From: Bacteroidales bacterium | Lineage (GTDB): Bacteria > Bacteroidota > Bacteroidia > Bacteroidales > DTU049 | Direction: 5' to 3' | Assembly: GCA_018056215.1 (NCBI GenBank) | Contig: JAGPGB010000003.1 | Coordinates: 1 to 25,822, forward strand | Length of the DNA stretch: 25,822 bases | In this document: one piece after another, positions 9,201 through 16,659 of the stretch | How positions within the stretch are numbered: the first letter of the stretch is position 1 | Layout of the letters: each line of letters opens with the position of its first letter | The notes under the pieces: generated by a model | Told to the model about the DNA's origin: nothing | Databases searched by the model: none | Seen by the model: the letters and a program-made list of their open reading frames with translations, nothing else | Made by a program: the position numbers and the translations under genes

Positions 9201-9253
9201 AAAATAATTACTAATGATAAAATAAGTTGTATCTTAAACTTTAAAATTTTCAT
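6221..9253 (-). CDS. Large secreted tetratricopeptide-repeat protein
   Basis: The 1010 residues begin with a classical signal peptide (KILKFKIQLILSLVIIFYTY..SFAQ, cleavage probably near residue 25). Everything after it is a chain of TPR-type helix pairs. Representative repeats are YFRRGYSYFSTQQYNEAMLDF, AYHLGLAYINTGQKNFAQKAF and FYRAEANYALGNFDNALQDY. No other domain, lipobox or transmembrane segment is evident. It is most likely a periplasmic or outer-membrane-associated scaffold. Long TPR proteins of this size with a signal peptide are common in Bacteroidota and mostly lack assigned roles. It is divergent from the DHOD-like gene (92-base gap) and stands alone on its strand, with 275 bases to panC. 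I found no exact TAnnTTTG box upstream, only a shortened TAATTTG about 20 bases out. The architecture is certain; the function is unknown. Confidence 0.88.
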   Translation of the reverse strand: MKILKFKIQLILSLVIIFYTYQSFAQQTYYFISPISTNNEITDLYNKKQFSLLKQMSVNVPDNLYSTKADYAYYKAYSSYMLHNNDASSLLIEYIDKYPLHVNVNLANFFIGNNYFWSKNYNKSIDYYNEVENDKLSDSLRAELYFRRGYSYFSTQQYNEAMLDFTNVMKYDIWFVPYAQYYIGYINYLNNNYHVALQEFKKISSLTDDSLFLSYSNYNILYLEYLTNQLDSVILHGESILPTAADKYKSEIHRLLAQVYWYKKDLNKAKLHLDSYFEMNQSNINRDDNYLMGYLCYAINDYKCAIEYLEKVMTTKDSLYQNAAYHLGLAYINTGQKNFAQKAFYDAYSLDFDTLIKEDALFNYAKLSYELDNDPYNIAISALQKYIEEYPTSIRKNEAQELILNLLMISSNYQRVIDIIEQLPKKNLTIENMYQRACLNQALLDFKDRQYNKSILNLNKAINYGTDRKLKAKAIFWKGESFYTLGRYDSALVNYQTFINYGPSKDLPEYNKGYYNLGYSYLLNNKYSLAVDAFRQFIALSENEPVNIKFDAYLRYADALLLNKNIDEAAKIYKKVIDDYPLKADYAYLSYAKILGIKGQLNEKINNLDLLITKFPNSIYIPEALYEKGLSQELINEVDAMKTYNKIYTLYPDHPLANKAMLKEALILRNQKDYDKAIALLQQLILNYKNSESEKDAWIALRETYTDADRINEFFSFAQSYGKTISSGEQEEMLYNTAENKFMSSDYQGSITAFDQYLQNFPDGAFSINAHFYRAEANYALGNFDNALQDYLYVSNTNSRFTESSLFKAARIYYNRNEYEASIPLYEKLLQISQVKINKIEAMRNLLKGYEYIKNYDKAIEIADNILNSSDMDDNDKLQANITKARVYFQTNNVNECAQICKNISNNKSEIGAEATYYLAYIDYMNGNLNEAEHKIFSLVENFAAYEDWVARGFILLSDVYLSRGDLYQAKATLEHLINNYKGDVAIINMAKDKYNNLITIDETNSNQTE

Positions 9254-9312
9254 AACTAAATGAATTTATTGCAAATTACTTAAAAATTTTTCAAATAATT
9301 AAAATAAATATT

Positions 9313-9320
9313 TATTTTTG
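9313..9320 (+). promoter_or_regulatory. -7 box upstream of the DHOD-like gene
   Basis: TATTTTTG is an exact TAnnTTTG match, 25 bases before the ATG at 9346, in the divergent gap with the TPR gene. Confidence 0.5.
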
Positions 9321-9345
9321 CATTAAATAAAAAATAAAAAATTAT

Positions 9346-10329
9346 ATGTCAAAAATTGGTGTTAAATACTTAGGATTAGATTTAACAAGTCCATTAATAG
9401 TAGCTAGTTGTGGATTGACAAAATCAATAGATAAAATTAAAGAATTTGAATCGAATGGTGCTGGTGCCATAGTTTTAAAATCTTTATTTGAAGAAGAAAT
9501 AAGAAATGAAATTTCCAATTTAATAAAATACTCTGGGCAATTTCCATATCCTGAAACTGAAGATTATGTGAGAGAATATGTTTCTGAAAAATCAACTCAA
9601 GAATATTTAGAATTAATAACTAAAGCTAAAAAGAGTGTAAATATTCCTATAATAGCAAGTATCAATTGCGTTACTAGTCAAGAGTGGATTAGCTATGCCA
9701 AAGAAATAGAGCGAGCTGGTGCAGACGCATTAGAACTTAATATTTTCATCTTGCCTACCTCAAAAAATCAAACTGCTGAAGAAATAGAAAATATTTATGT
9801 TAAAATAGTAACCTCTGTAGCTAAATTAGTAAAAATACCTATAGCAGTTAAGATCACTCAACATTTAACAAATCCTATACATACTGCATATTCTATGGAA
9901 TTATCAGGTGCTAAAGGTATAGTGATGTTTAATAGAATGTACAAACCAAATATAGATATCAAAAATCTCAGATTAACAGCTGGTGATATTTTTAGCAGTC
10001 CAGCAGAATTACAAGAAGTAATACGATGGGTAGCCCTCACATATGGTAATATAAGAGCAGATATATGTGCTACTACTGGAATACAAAATGGTGAAGGAGC
10101 TATAAAATCTATGCTAGCAGGTGCCAATGCTGTAGCTATTTCTAGTATTTTATACAAAAAAGGCGCTCAAGTCATTAAAGAAATTAATGAAACTATCGAC
10201 TCATGGATGCAAGAAAAGAATTTCCAAAATACTAAAGATTTTATTGGTAAGCTATCATACAAAAATATTGAAAATCCAGCTGCCTTTGAACGTGTGCAGT
10301 TTATGAAATATTTCTCTGGAATAGAGTAA
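9346..10329 (+). CDS. Dihydroorotate dehydrogenase-like flavoprotein
   Basis: The 327-residue protein is a TIM-barrel of the DHOD-like subgroup found in Bacteroidota and some other phyla. Recognisable parts are the start KYLGLDLTSPLIVASCGLTKS, the barrel strands IPIIASINCVTSQEWI and GADALELNIFILPTS, the FMN-phosphate region ADICATTGIQNGEGAIKSMLAGANAV, and the C-terminal NIENPAAFERVQFMKY. In true class 1 PyrD the strand corresponding to ALELNIFILPTS carries NxSCPN, with the catalytic base nearby; that motif is replaced here by NIFILPT. FMN binding is therefore likely, but dihydroorotate oxidation is doubtful, and calling it pyrD would be unsafe. It is expressed alone from its own promoter box. 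The substrate is unknown. Confidence 0.85.
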   Translation: MSKIGVKYLGLDLTSPLIVASCGLTKSIDKIKEFESNGAGAIVLKSLFEEEIRNEISNLIKYSGQFPYPETEDYVREYVSEKSTQEYLELITKAKKSVNIPIIASINCVTSQEWISYAKEIERAGADALELNIFILPTSKNQTAEEIENIYVKIVTSVAKLVKIPIAVKITQHLTNPIHTAYSMELSGAKGIVMFNRMYKPNIDIKNLRLTAGDIFSSPAELQEVIRWVALTYGNIRADICATTGIQNGEGAIKSMLAGANAVAISSILYKKGAQVIKEINETIDSWMQEKNFQNTKDFIGKLSYKNIENPAAFERVQFMKYFSGIE

Positions 10330-10480
10330 TTAAACCTTGTCTGCAAAACTTTTAAAAATATTTAGTAAAACTTGAGAAGAATACATCATCCATAGGAATG
10401 ATATATTTTTTAGAAATAATGACTACTGATTGATAGTTTAAGTATTATCGTGTGCTGTTAATCATTTTAATCATTTTTTA

Positions 10481-10488
10481 TAATTTTG
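10481..10488 (+). promoter_or_regulatory. -7 box heading the LysM-SGNH-MBOAT-PopT cluster
   Basis: TAATTTTG is an exact TAnnTTTG match, 23 bases before the ATG at 10512. It is the only good match seen ahead of the five tightly spaced plus-strand genes and probably drives them all. The remaining gap 10330-10480 shows nothing recognisable. Confidence 0.55.
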
Positions 10489-10511
10489 CCAATATTTTTT
10501 GAAAAATTGTA

Positions 10512-12056
10512 ATGCGTAAATATATACTAATCAGTTTGTTTTTTTTGTCACTTTTAATATCTGATTTTCATATTTATGGCAATAAATTACTGAATAATGA
10601 TTCTACTATTGCTAAAAAACTCAACAGTATACCAACAGAAATAGCATTGCCATATGATGGGGCAGTAGATAAATATTTGATAGATATTATTAACAGCAAT
10701 GTAACTGCTAACTTGAATATTTTTTATAAATATGAATCACTTATTGACTCTGTTATTTATGCTAAAAGACTTCCCACAGACTTGAAATATTTAGCTTTTG
10801 CAATTTCAAACATGAATATTCACTATAGCGGAAAATACAATGCTATGGGAATTTGGGGATTATATTCACCTATAGCAGCTAAATATGGATTGCATATCAC
10901 ACCATTTATAGATCAACGCTATGATGTAATCGCTTCTACTGCTGTAGCCATTAATTATTTGAATGATCTTTATAATAACTACAATGATTGGTGGCAAGTG
11001 ATTCTAATATATACTAATGGCATGCCTGCTTACTTACAAGCCACTAAATCGCTCTATAATCAAGGGCTAAAAACAGAACTATGGAATTATTATTATCATA
11101 CAGATTTACCTAATAAAGAATTGATTCCTTGCTATATAGCTACTATTTATAATTTTTATTATTCTTTTCAAAAACCTACTATGAATAATGATATTAAAGA
11201 TAATGTAGAACGAATAAATATCAAAAATCCTATTATAATTACAGACTTATTAATGGTTTTGAAATGGAATATGCAAGATTTTATCACTTACAATCCTATT
11301 TGGGTAGGTGGTTTGTTATTGCCATCAGAAAGATATCCATTATTATTGCCTGAATCTTTGTCAATGATTTTTTATAAGTATGAAGACAGTTTATATCTAT
11401 TACAACAAAGAAGAAATCCAAAATATTTAACTGATGAATTAGATAGCGTAGTTAATGGCGATGATGATAGCCTTTATAATAATAATATAGAAGATTCTGA
11501 AAATGAAGAAAAAATAATTAGTGAATCAAAAGTAACAAGTAATATAATTAATTCTACTCCTAAAACGATTATTCACAAAGTGCAAAAAGGTGAGACACTG
11601 AGCCACATAGCTGAGAGATATAAAGTAAATATAAAAAATCTCATGCAATGGAATAATTTGACGAATGATAAAATTTATGAAGGACAACAACTCAAAATCA
11701 TTAAAACATCTAATAGTGCAACCAATAATTACCATATAGTACAAAGTGGAGAATCTATTTGGTCTATCGCCCAAAAATATAATGTGAGTGAGCAGAATAT
11801 TATGAAGTGGAATAATCTAAAAAATGATAAAATTTATCCCGGACAAAAATTAATAATTTACCAAAATCAGCAAAATACATCTATAAGCAAATCTACATTT
11901 GCTAAATCTAATAAGATAACATATATAGTAAAAAATGGAGATTCTATATGGTCAATAGCTAAAAAGTATAATGTGAGTGAACAAAATATTATGAAGTGGA
12001 ATAATCTAAAAAATGATAAAATTTATCCTGGACAGAAATTAATAATACTAAAATAA
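10512..12056 (+). CDS. MltD-like protein with inactivated transglycosylase domain and three LysM repeats
   Basis: The 514 residues have a signal peptide (hydrophobic run near 4-20). A lytic-transglycosylase-like domain follows (about 70-200), then an acidic linker and three C-terminal LysM peptidoglycan-binding repeats near 354-399, 407-451 and 470-514. The domain aligns without gaps to MltD-type enzymes: KYLAFAISNMN (92-102), MGIWGLY (112-118), KYGLHITPFIDQRYD, INYLNDLYNN. The catalytic Glu of the usual I-E-S motif is Ile98, WQF is WGL, and AYNAG is IYTNG. I infer that it binds the glycan strand but does not cut it. LysM repeats 2 and 3 are nearly identical. It is the first gene of the cluster, six bases ahead of the next start. 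Wall-binding scaffold is an inference; the fold and the LysM repeats are clear. Confidence 0.85.
   Translation: MRKYILISLFFLSLLISDFHIYGNKLLNNDSTIAKKLNSIPTEIALPYDGAVDKYLIDIINSNVTANLNIFYKYESLIDSVIYAKRLPTDLKYLAFAISNMNIHYSGKYNAMGIWGLYSPIAAKYGLHITPFIDQRYDVIASTAVAINYLNDLYNNYNDWWQVILIYTNGMPAYLQATKSLYNQGLKTELWNYYYHTDLPNKELIPCYIATIYNFYYSFQKPTMNNDIKDNVERINIKNPIIITDLLMVLKWNMQDFITYNPIWVGGLLLPSERYPLLLPESLSMIFYKYEDSLYLLQQRRNPKYLTDELDSVVNGDDDSLYNNNIEDSENEEKIISESKVTSNIINSTPKTIIHKVQKGETLSHIAERYKVNIKNLMQWNNLTNDKIYEGQQLKIIKTSNSATNNYHIVQSGESIWSIAQKYNVSEQNIMKWNNLKNDKIYPGQKLIIYQNQQNTSISKSTFAKSNKITYIVKNGDSIWSIAKKYNVSEQNIMKWNNLKNDKIYPGQKLIILK
11750..12047 (+). repeat. Duplicated LysM module, 189-base period
   Basis: The second and third LysM units are near-identical in DNA at an offset of 189 bases (63 codons). 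Compare 11781-11856 with 11970-12045, where only scattered mostly silent changes are seen. The first LysM unit is clearly older. This indicates a recent in-frame module duplication. Confidence 0.8.
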
Positions 12057-12062
12057 CTACAA

Positions 12063-13538
12063 ATGAAAACTTGGCAAATAACACTTTACATCTGGATATG
12101 CATAGCTTGTTTAGCTGTCATAGGTATTATTTTCCCACCAAATGGAGTAAAAATAGGAAAAATAAATCTAACTTTTATACATCCATCAGAAGTAATAAAA
12201 GTAGAAAAACATAACAAAATAGATGTAGATGAGATTTATCAACAGAATATACAATATTTACAAAATTTACATTTACAATCAATGCAAGATAGTATAACAG
12301 CTCTGAAAAACTTCGCATTAACACATGCATCTAGAGTATATTTCCCTAATAATGATTATCATTATTTTGATAAATTTTTTAATAAATTAGATTCATCAGC
12401 TAATAAAGAGCCTAGTATTCACATTTTTCATTATGGAGATTCTCAAATAGAGATGGATAGAATCACTGGAGTCATTAGAGAGCAGATGCAAAAACAGTTT
12501 GGTGGCTATGGCCCAGGAATAATACCAGCTATACAACCTATACCTTCATTCACAGTCAATCAAAACTATCATGGAATAGCTAATAAATATGCTCTGTATG
12601 GAGATACAAATGTGAGGCGAGCACCTCATAATAAATATGGAGTTTTAGCTTCATTTGTACATAGTCCGGATTTTTTGCAAATCAATTTTTCAACAAATAA
12701 TACAGCTTTTGAGCATGCTAAAAAATTTAATAGAGTTAAACTACTAATAGGTAATAATAGTGATACTGTTTTAGCTACGTTGAGCACTAATGGATTGGAT
12801 TCTACAAAAATTATTTACAATATTAATAGTGGTAGCAATACTATTCAATGGGATCTACCGAGTTACACTAATAGTGGTACATTGAGTATAAAAGGCAGTA
12901 TAGATATATATGGCATATCATTAGAAAGTAAAACAGGAGTAACTATAGATAATGTTCCTATGCGAGGAGCTGCTGGCACTTTTTTCTCTTCTATTAATAG
13001 TGAAATGATGAAATATTTTTACAAAAATCTAAACACACAATTAATAATATTACAATTTGGCGGCAATGCAATGTATAGTGGTATCACTAAAAAACAAATA
13101 GAATATTATGCTCAAAATATAGGCAAACAAATAAAATATTTTCAAAATATTTTACCAGATGTACCCATACTATTTATAGGACCATCAGATATGTCTGAGA
13201 ATGTACAAGGCAAGATGCAGACAAGGCATTTTCTTGTAGAAATGATAAATGCTTTACGAGATACTGTAATTAACAATGGAGCTGCATTCTGGAATACATT
13301 CGAAGCTATGGGTGGCGAAAATTCTATGGTGGCATGGGCAAATATGAATCCACCATTGGCTTCGCCAGATTATATCCATTTCTCTAAACGCGGAGCAGAT
13401 AGAATAGGCGAAATGCTTTATGAATCTATTAATAACTATTATTTGCTATATAAATTAGAAAAAAACATAAGCAATAAAGATAATATCTTACCCCAATATT
13501 TACAACATTTTAAAGTAGTACTTTATGAGATGCAATAG
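12063..13538 (+). CDS. Membrane-anchored SGNH/GDSL-fold O-acyl esterase or transferase (first of pair)
   Basis: The 491-residue protein has one N-terminal transmembrane anchor (about 7-25). An SGNH hydrolase fold follows, probably facing the periplasm. The catalytic elements are complete: GDSQ at 125-128 (Ser127), GGN at 333-335 (Asn335) and DYIH at 436-439 (Asp436/His439). A beta-rich insert lies between blocks I and III (about 190-300) and may be a carbohydrate-binding segment, as in AlgX/PatB-type proteins. Next to an MBOAT gene, such proteins usually take acetyl groups brought across the membrane and put them on, or remove them from, a glycan. It starts six bases after the LysM gene and its 3' end overlaps the next gene by 14 bases, so the genes are co-translated. 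Which polymer is modified is not visible. Confidence 0.82.
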   Translation: MKTWQITLYIWICIACLAVIGIIFPPNGVKIGKINLTFIHPSEVIKVEKHNKIDVDEIYQQNIQYLQNLHLQSMQDSITALKNFALTHASRVYFPNNDYHYFDKFFNKLDSSANKEPSIHIFHYGDSQIEMDRITGVIREQMQKQFGGYGPGIIPAIQPIPSFTVNQNYHGIANKYALYGDTNVRRAPHNKYGVLASFVHSPDFLQINFSTNNTAFEHAKKFNRVKLLIGNNSDTVLATLSTNGLDSTKIIYNINSGSNTIQWDLPSYTNSGTLSIKGSIDIYGISLESKTGVTIDNVPMRGAAGTFFSSINSEMMKYFYKNLNTQLIILQFGGNAMYSGITKKQIEYYAQNIGKQIKYFQNILPDVPILFIGPSDMSENVQGKMQTRHFLVEMINALRDTVINNGAAFWNTFEAMGGENSMVAWANMNPPLASPDYIHFSKRGADRIGEMLYESINNYYLLYKLEKNISNKDNILPQYLQHFKVVLYEMQ

Positions 13539-14784
13539 AATAATTATTTTACTTATTTTTTTACCTATTTTGATACATGCTCAAAATGTTTATAATGGCA
13601 TAGCTGAATATCCATTCATAGACACATCAAAAAATAAATTAATTTTCCCCAATAACCAGACGACAACATTAGATAATTTTTTTAGTAAAATGGATAGTTT
13701 GATATTTACTGGTGAAGGGAATATAAATATAATACATATGGGAGGTTCGCATGTGCAAGCAGATGTATTTTCTAATAGAATTAGAGAAAATTTAATGCAA
13801 TTTTATCCTAGTATCGTTGGTAGTAGAGGCTTAATATTCCCATATAAAATAGCAAAAACTAATAATCCTAAAAACTATTATGTCAGTTATGGTGGTGAAT
13901 GGAGCTATAGCCGTAATGTAAATAAATATATAGAATATTCACTAGGAGCTAGTGGTATATCTGTAGCCACTCAAGATACCAGTGCTTATTTGTCTATCAA
14001 ATTACAACCTACAGATGCAAATATCAGATACTCATCTACAATAATTACATTATTGGGACATTCAGAAAATAATAGTATGGAGCCATTAATAGTTATAGAT
14101 GATACTACAGCATACACGGGCACTTATGATTCCGTACATTTTTGCTATAGATTTGAATTGGATAACCCTACTGATGAGGTTATGATACAGTTTTTAACTA
14201 ATGATTCTATTATTAAACCATTTGTATTAAGAGGAATAATATGGGAACCAGATCAAGCGGGTATATCATATCACTCTATAGGAGTAAACGGAGCTAGCAC
14301 AATATCATATCTCAAATGTGAATTGTTAGAAAATGATATAGAATTATTAAAACCAGATTTAATTATTTTCGCAATAGGAATAAATGATGCAGCAGGAACA
14401 AATTTTTCAAAAGAAGAATTTATAAATAATTATAGTACTCTAATCGATAAAATAAAAGCAGTAGCACCAAACGTATCATTCATATTTGTAACTAATAATG
14501 ATAGCTATAAGAGATATAAAAAGAGATATTATGTGAATAAAAATGGATTGATAGCTCGAGAGGCATTTTATGAATTAGCAAATAAATATAATGGTGCTGT
14601 ATGGGATCTTTTCGACATAATGGGAGGGCTCTCATCTATGAAACAATGGGAAAGTGTAGGATTAGCTCAACATGACAAAATTCATTTCACTGCAATTGGT
14701 TATAACTTAATAGGTGATTTATTTTATAATGCATTGATATTAGAATATCTAAAATATTTATCAGAAAACTCTAAAATACTATGA
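13525..14784 (+). CDS. Secreted SGNH/GDSL-fold O-acyl esterase or transferase (second of pair)
   Basis: The 419 residues start with a cleavable signal peptide (RIIILLIFLPILIHAQ, cleavage near 19). The SGNH elements are GGSH at 73-76 (Ser75), GIND at 285-288 (Asn287) and DKIH at 384-387 (Asp384/His387), so the triad and oxyanion Asn are kept. Block I has GGS where the family consensus is GDS. A central beta-rich insert (about 140-245) mirrors that of the preceding protein, and the two are distant paralogues with the same domain order. The final blocks share MGG and IHF motifs with the first protein. It overlaps the preceding gene by 14 bases and the following MBOAT gene by four. It is probably the soluble partner of the membrane-anchored first protein, but the division of labour is inferred. 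Confidence 0.8.
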   Translation: MRCNRIIILLIFLPILIHAQNVYNGIAEYPFIDTSKNKLIFPNNQTTTLDNFFSKMDSLIFTGEGNINIIHMGGSHVQADVFSNRIRENLMQFYPSIVGSRGLIFPYKIAKTNNPKNYYVSYGGEWSYSRNVNKYIEYSLGASGISVATQDTSAYLSIKLQPTDANIRYSSTIITLLGHSENNSMEPLIVIDDTTAYTGTYDSVHFCYRFELDNPTDEVMIQFLTNDSIIKPFVLRGIIWEPDQAGISYHSIGVNGASTISYLKCELLENDIELLKPDLIIFAIGINDAAGTNFSKEEFINNYSTLIDKIKAVAPNVSFIFVTNNDSYKRYKKRYYVNKNGLIAREAFYELANKYNGAVWDLFDIMGGLSSMKQWESVGLAQHDKIHFTAIGYNLIGDLFYNALILEYLKYLSENSKIL

Positions 14785-16643
14785 ATTGGCAAGATATAGG
14801 ACAATTTCTATACAGAGTATTAGCCTTTGACAAAGAGTCTCCTCTATTATTCACTCAATTTTATTTTTGGGCGTTTTTTGCTATTGTTTTTACGATTTTT
14901 TCTTTACTACACAATAAAATTTTATTACGTAATATTTATCTTTTATTTGTAAGTTTATTATTTTACTACAAAACTAGCGGCATCTTTGTACTATTATTGA
15001 TATTTACAATCATTGTCAATTATTTTTTTGGTATTAAAATACACAAAAGTGTTAAAACATCACATAAAAAGGCTCTACTGACATTAACAATTGTGATTAA
15101 TTTATTTACTTTAATTTATTTCAAATATGCATATTTTTTCACAGATGTTTATAATCAATTATTTCATACTGATAATGAAGTAATTAATATATTAGCCAAA
15201 TGGAGCAATAACTTCGTAGGCACACATTTCACAGTAGATAAAATCTTATTACCTGTAGGAATTTCATTTTTTATATTTCAAGCAATTAGCTATATAATGG
15301 ATGTATATAGAGATAGAATACAACCAGTAAAAAATGTATTTAACTTTGGCTTTTATATTAGTTTTTTCCCGCAATTAGTTGCTGGACCTATCGTACGAGC
15401 TCATGAGTTTATACCACAGATGTATGAACCTTATCATTTGACTAAAAAAGAATTTGGATTAGCTATATTTTGGATATTAAATGGATTACTAAAAAAAATA
15501 ATTTTAAGTGATTACCTAGCAGTTAATTTTATTGATAGAATATTTACTAATCCAATGATGTACACAGGTTTAGAAAATCTAATGGCAATATTTGGATATT
15601 CTCTGCAAGTGTATGCAGATTTTTCAGGTTATACAGATATAGCTATAGGTGTCGCACTATTGATGGGCTTCAGACTACCCAAAAACTTTAATTCACCATA
15701 TAAATCTACAAATCCAGGTGAATTTTGGAAAAGATGGCACATCTCCTTGTCTACATGGCTAAAAGATTATTTATATATACCTCTAGGAGGCAATCGTAGA
15801 ATAAGCTTCGGAACATATTTTTGGATATTAACAATAATAACTATTTTTTATGCTCTATCAGGACAAATTTGGATACTAATAAGTGGCGTATCATTTATTT
15901 TTATTTTATTTTTACTTACTAAAATAATACCTTCATGGAAAAAATTTATTCAGACTAATATAAATCTAATGGATACTATGCTCATAGGTGGCTTGTGGCA
16001 TGGAGCAAGTTTAAATTTTATGATTTGGGGTGGACTCAATGGATTAGGCATTGTTATCTATAAACTATGGCGACAGATGAGTTATCTACAAAAAGTATTA
16101 CTAGTAAGTGCTATAACATTAATAATAGGATATTTTCGATTCACTAATCCAACACCAGCATGGAATATAGCTTTCTTTTGGATGGCAGCAATAACAGTTG
16201 GTACATTGATAGAATTGATTTTATCCCAAATAACATCAAAAAGATCAGATAATTTTTCATGGTTCCAGCGTCCATGGTCTATTTTGTTGACATTTGTATT
16301 TATTACTTTTACTAGATTATTTTTCCGTTCTGGATCTAATCTAAATCCAGCTGAAGCTAACATAGTAGCTTGGGACACAGCTACACAAATGATAAATCAA
16401 ATAGGCTCATCGTGGAATATGAACTTGGTATTAAATATTTTGTATGAGTATAGAGTATTTCTGATACTATTCTTAGGTGGAATGTTAATACATTGGTTAC
16501 CAAAAAATTGGAAGCGATGGTATAGAGTAAACTTTGCTCTAATGCCTAGATATGTTCAATTAATTGCTGTAATTGTATCAGTATTTATAGTATTCCAATT
16601 TATCACAGCAGATTTACAACCATTTATTTATTTTCAATTTTAA
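14781..16643 (+). CDS. MBOAT family O-acyltransferase (AlgI/DltB-like)
   Basis: The 620-residue polytopic membrane protein transfers acyl, usually acetyl, groups across the inner membrane to periplasmic acceptors. Signature motifs are LPVGISFFIFQ (157-167), FPQLVAGPIVR (197-206), the FWKRWHISLSTWLKDYLYIP stretch (316-335) ending in GGNRR (336-340), and the invariant His407 in GGLWHGAS. AlgI-type proteins are usually about 460-520 residues. The extra length here comes from about 45 residues between GGNRR and LWHG (341-395) that include two hydrophobic helices, and from a long C-terminal helical region. The start overlaps the preceding SGNH gene by four bases (ATGA). With two SGNH partners it forms a complete O-acylation set. 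The family is certain; the substrate is unknown. Confidence 0.92.
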   Translation: MNWQDIGQFLYRVLAFDKESPLLFTQFYFWAFFAIVFTIFSLLHNKILLRNIYLLFVSLLFYYKTSGIFVLLLIFTIIVNYFFGIKIHKSVKTSHKKALLTLTIVINLFTLIYFKYAYFFTDVYNQLFHTDNEVINILAKWSNNFVGTHFTVDKILLPVGISFFIFQAISYIMDVYRDRIQPVKNVFNFGFYISFFPQLVAGPIVRAHEFIPQMYEPYHLTKKEFGLAIFWILNGLLKKIILSDYLAVNFIDRIFTNPMMYTGLENLMAIFGYSLQVYADFSGYTDIAIGVALLMGFRLPKNFNSPYKSTNPGEFWKRWHISLSTWLKDYLYIPLGGNRRISFGTYFWILTIITIFYALSGQIWILISGVSFIFILFLLTKIIPSWKKFIQTNINLMDTMLIGGLWHGASLNFMIWGGLNGLGIVIYKLWRQMSYLQKVLLVSAITLIIGYFRFTNPTPAWNIAFFWMAAITVGTLIELILSQITSKRSDNFSWFQRPWSILLTFVFITFTRLFFRSGSNLNPAEANIVAWDTATQMINQIGSSWNMNLVLNILYEYRVFLILFLGGMLIHWLPKNWKRWYRVNFALMPRYVQLIAVIVSVFIVFQFITADLQPFIYFQF

Positions 16644-16659
16644 AAAAAATATAAATTAT

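Noticed and set aside
9858..10157. Minus-strand open frame inside the DHOD-like gene
   Set aside because: It lies opposite conserved FMN-site coding sequence and resembles no protein.
9346..10329. Annotation as pyrD
   Set aside because: The catalytic motif of class 1 dihydroorotate dehydrogenase is replaced, and the sequence fits the DHOD-like subgroup.
10330..10480. tRNA or structured RNA between the DHOD-like and LysM genes
   Set aside because: There is no cloverleaf, no strong stem and no CCA end; only the promoter box at the right side is recognisable.
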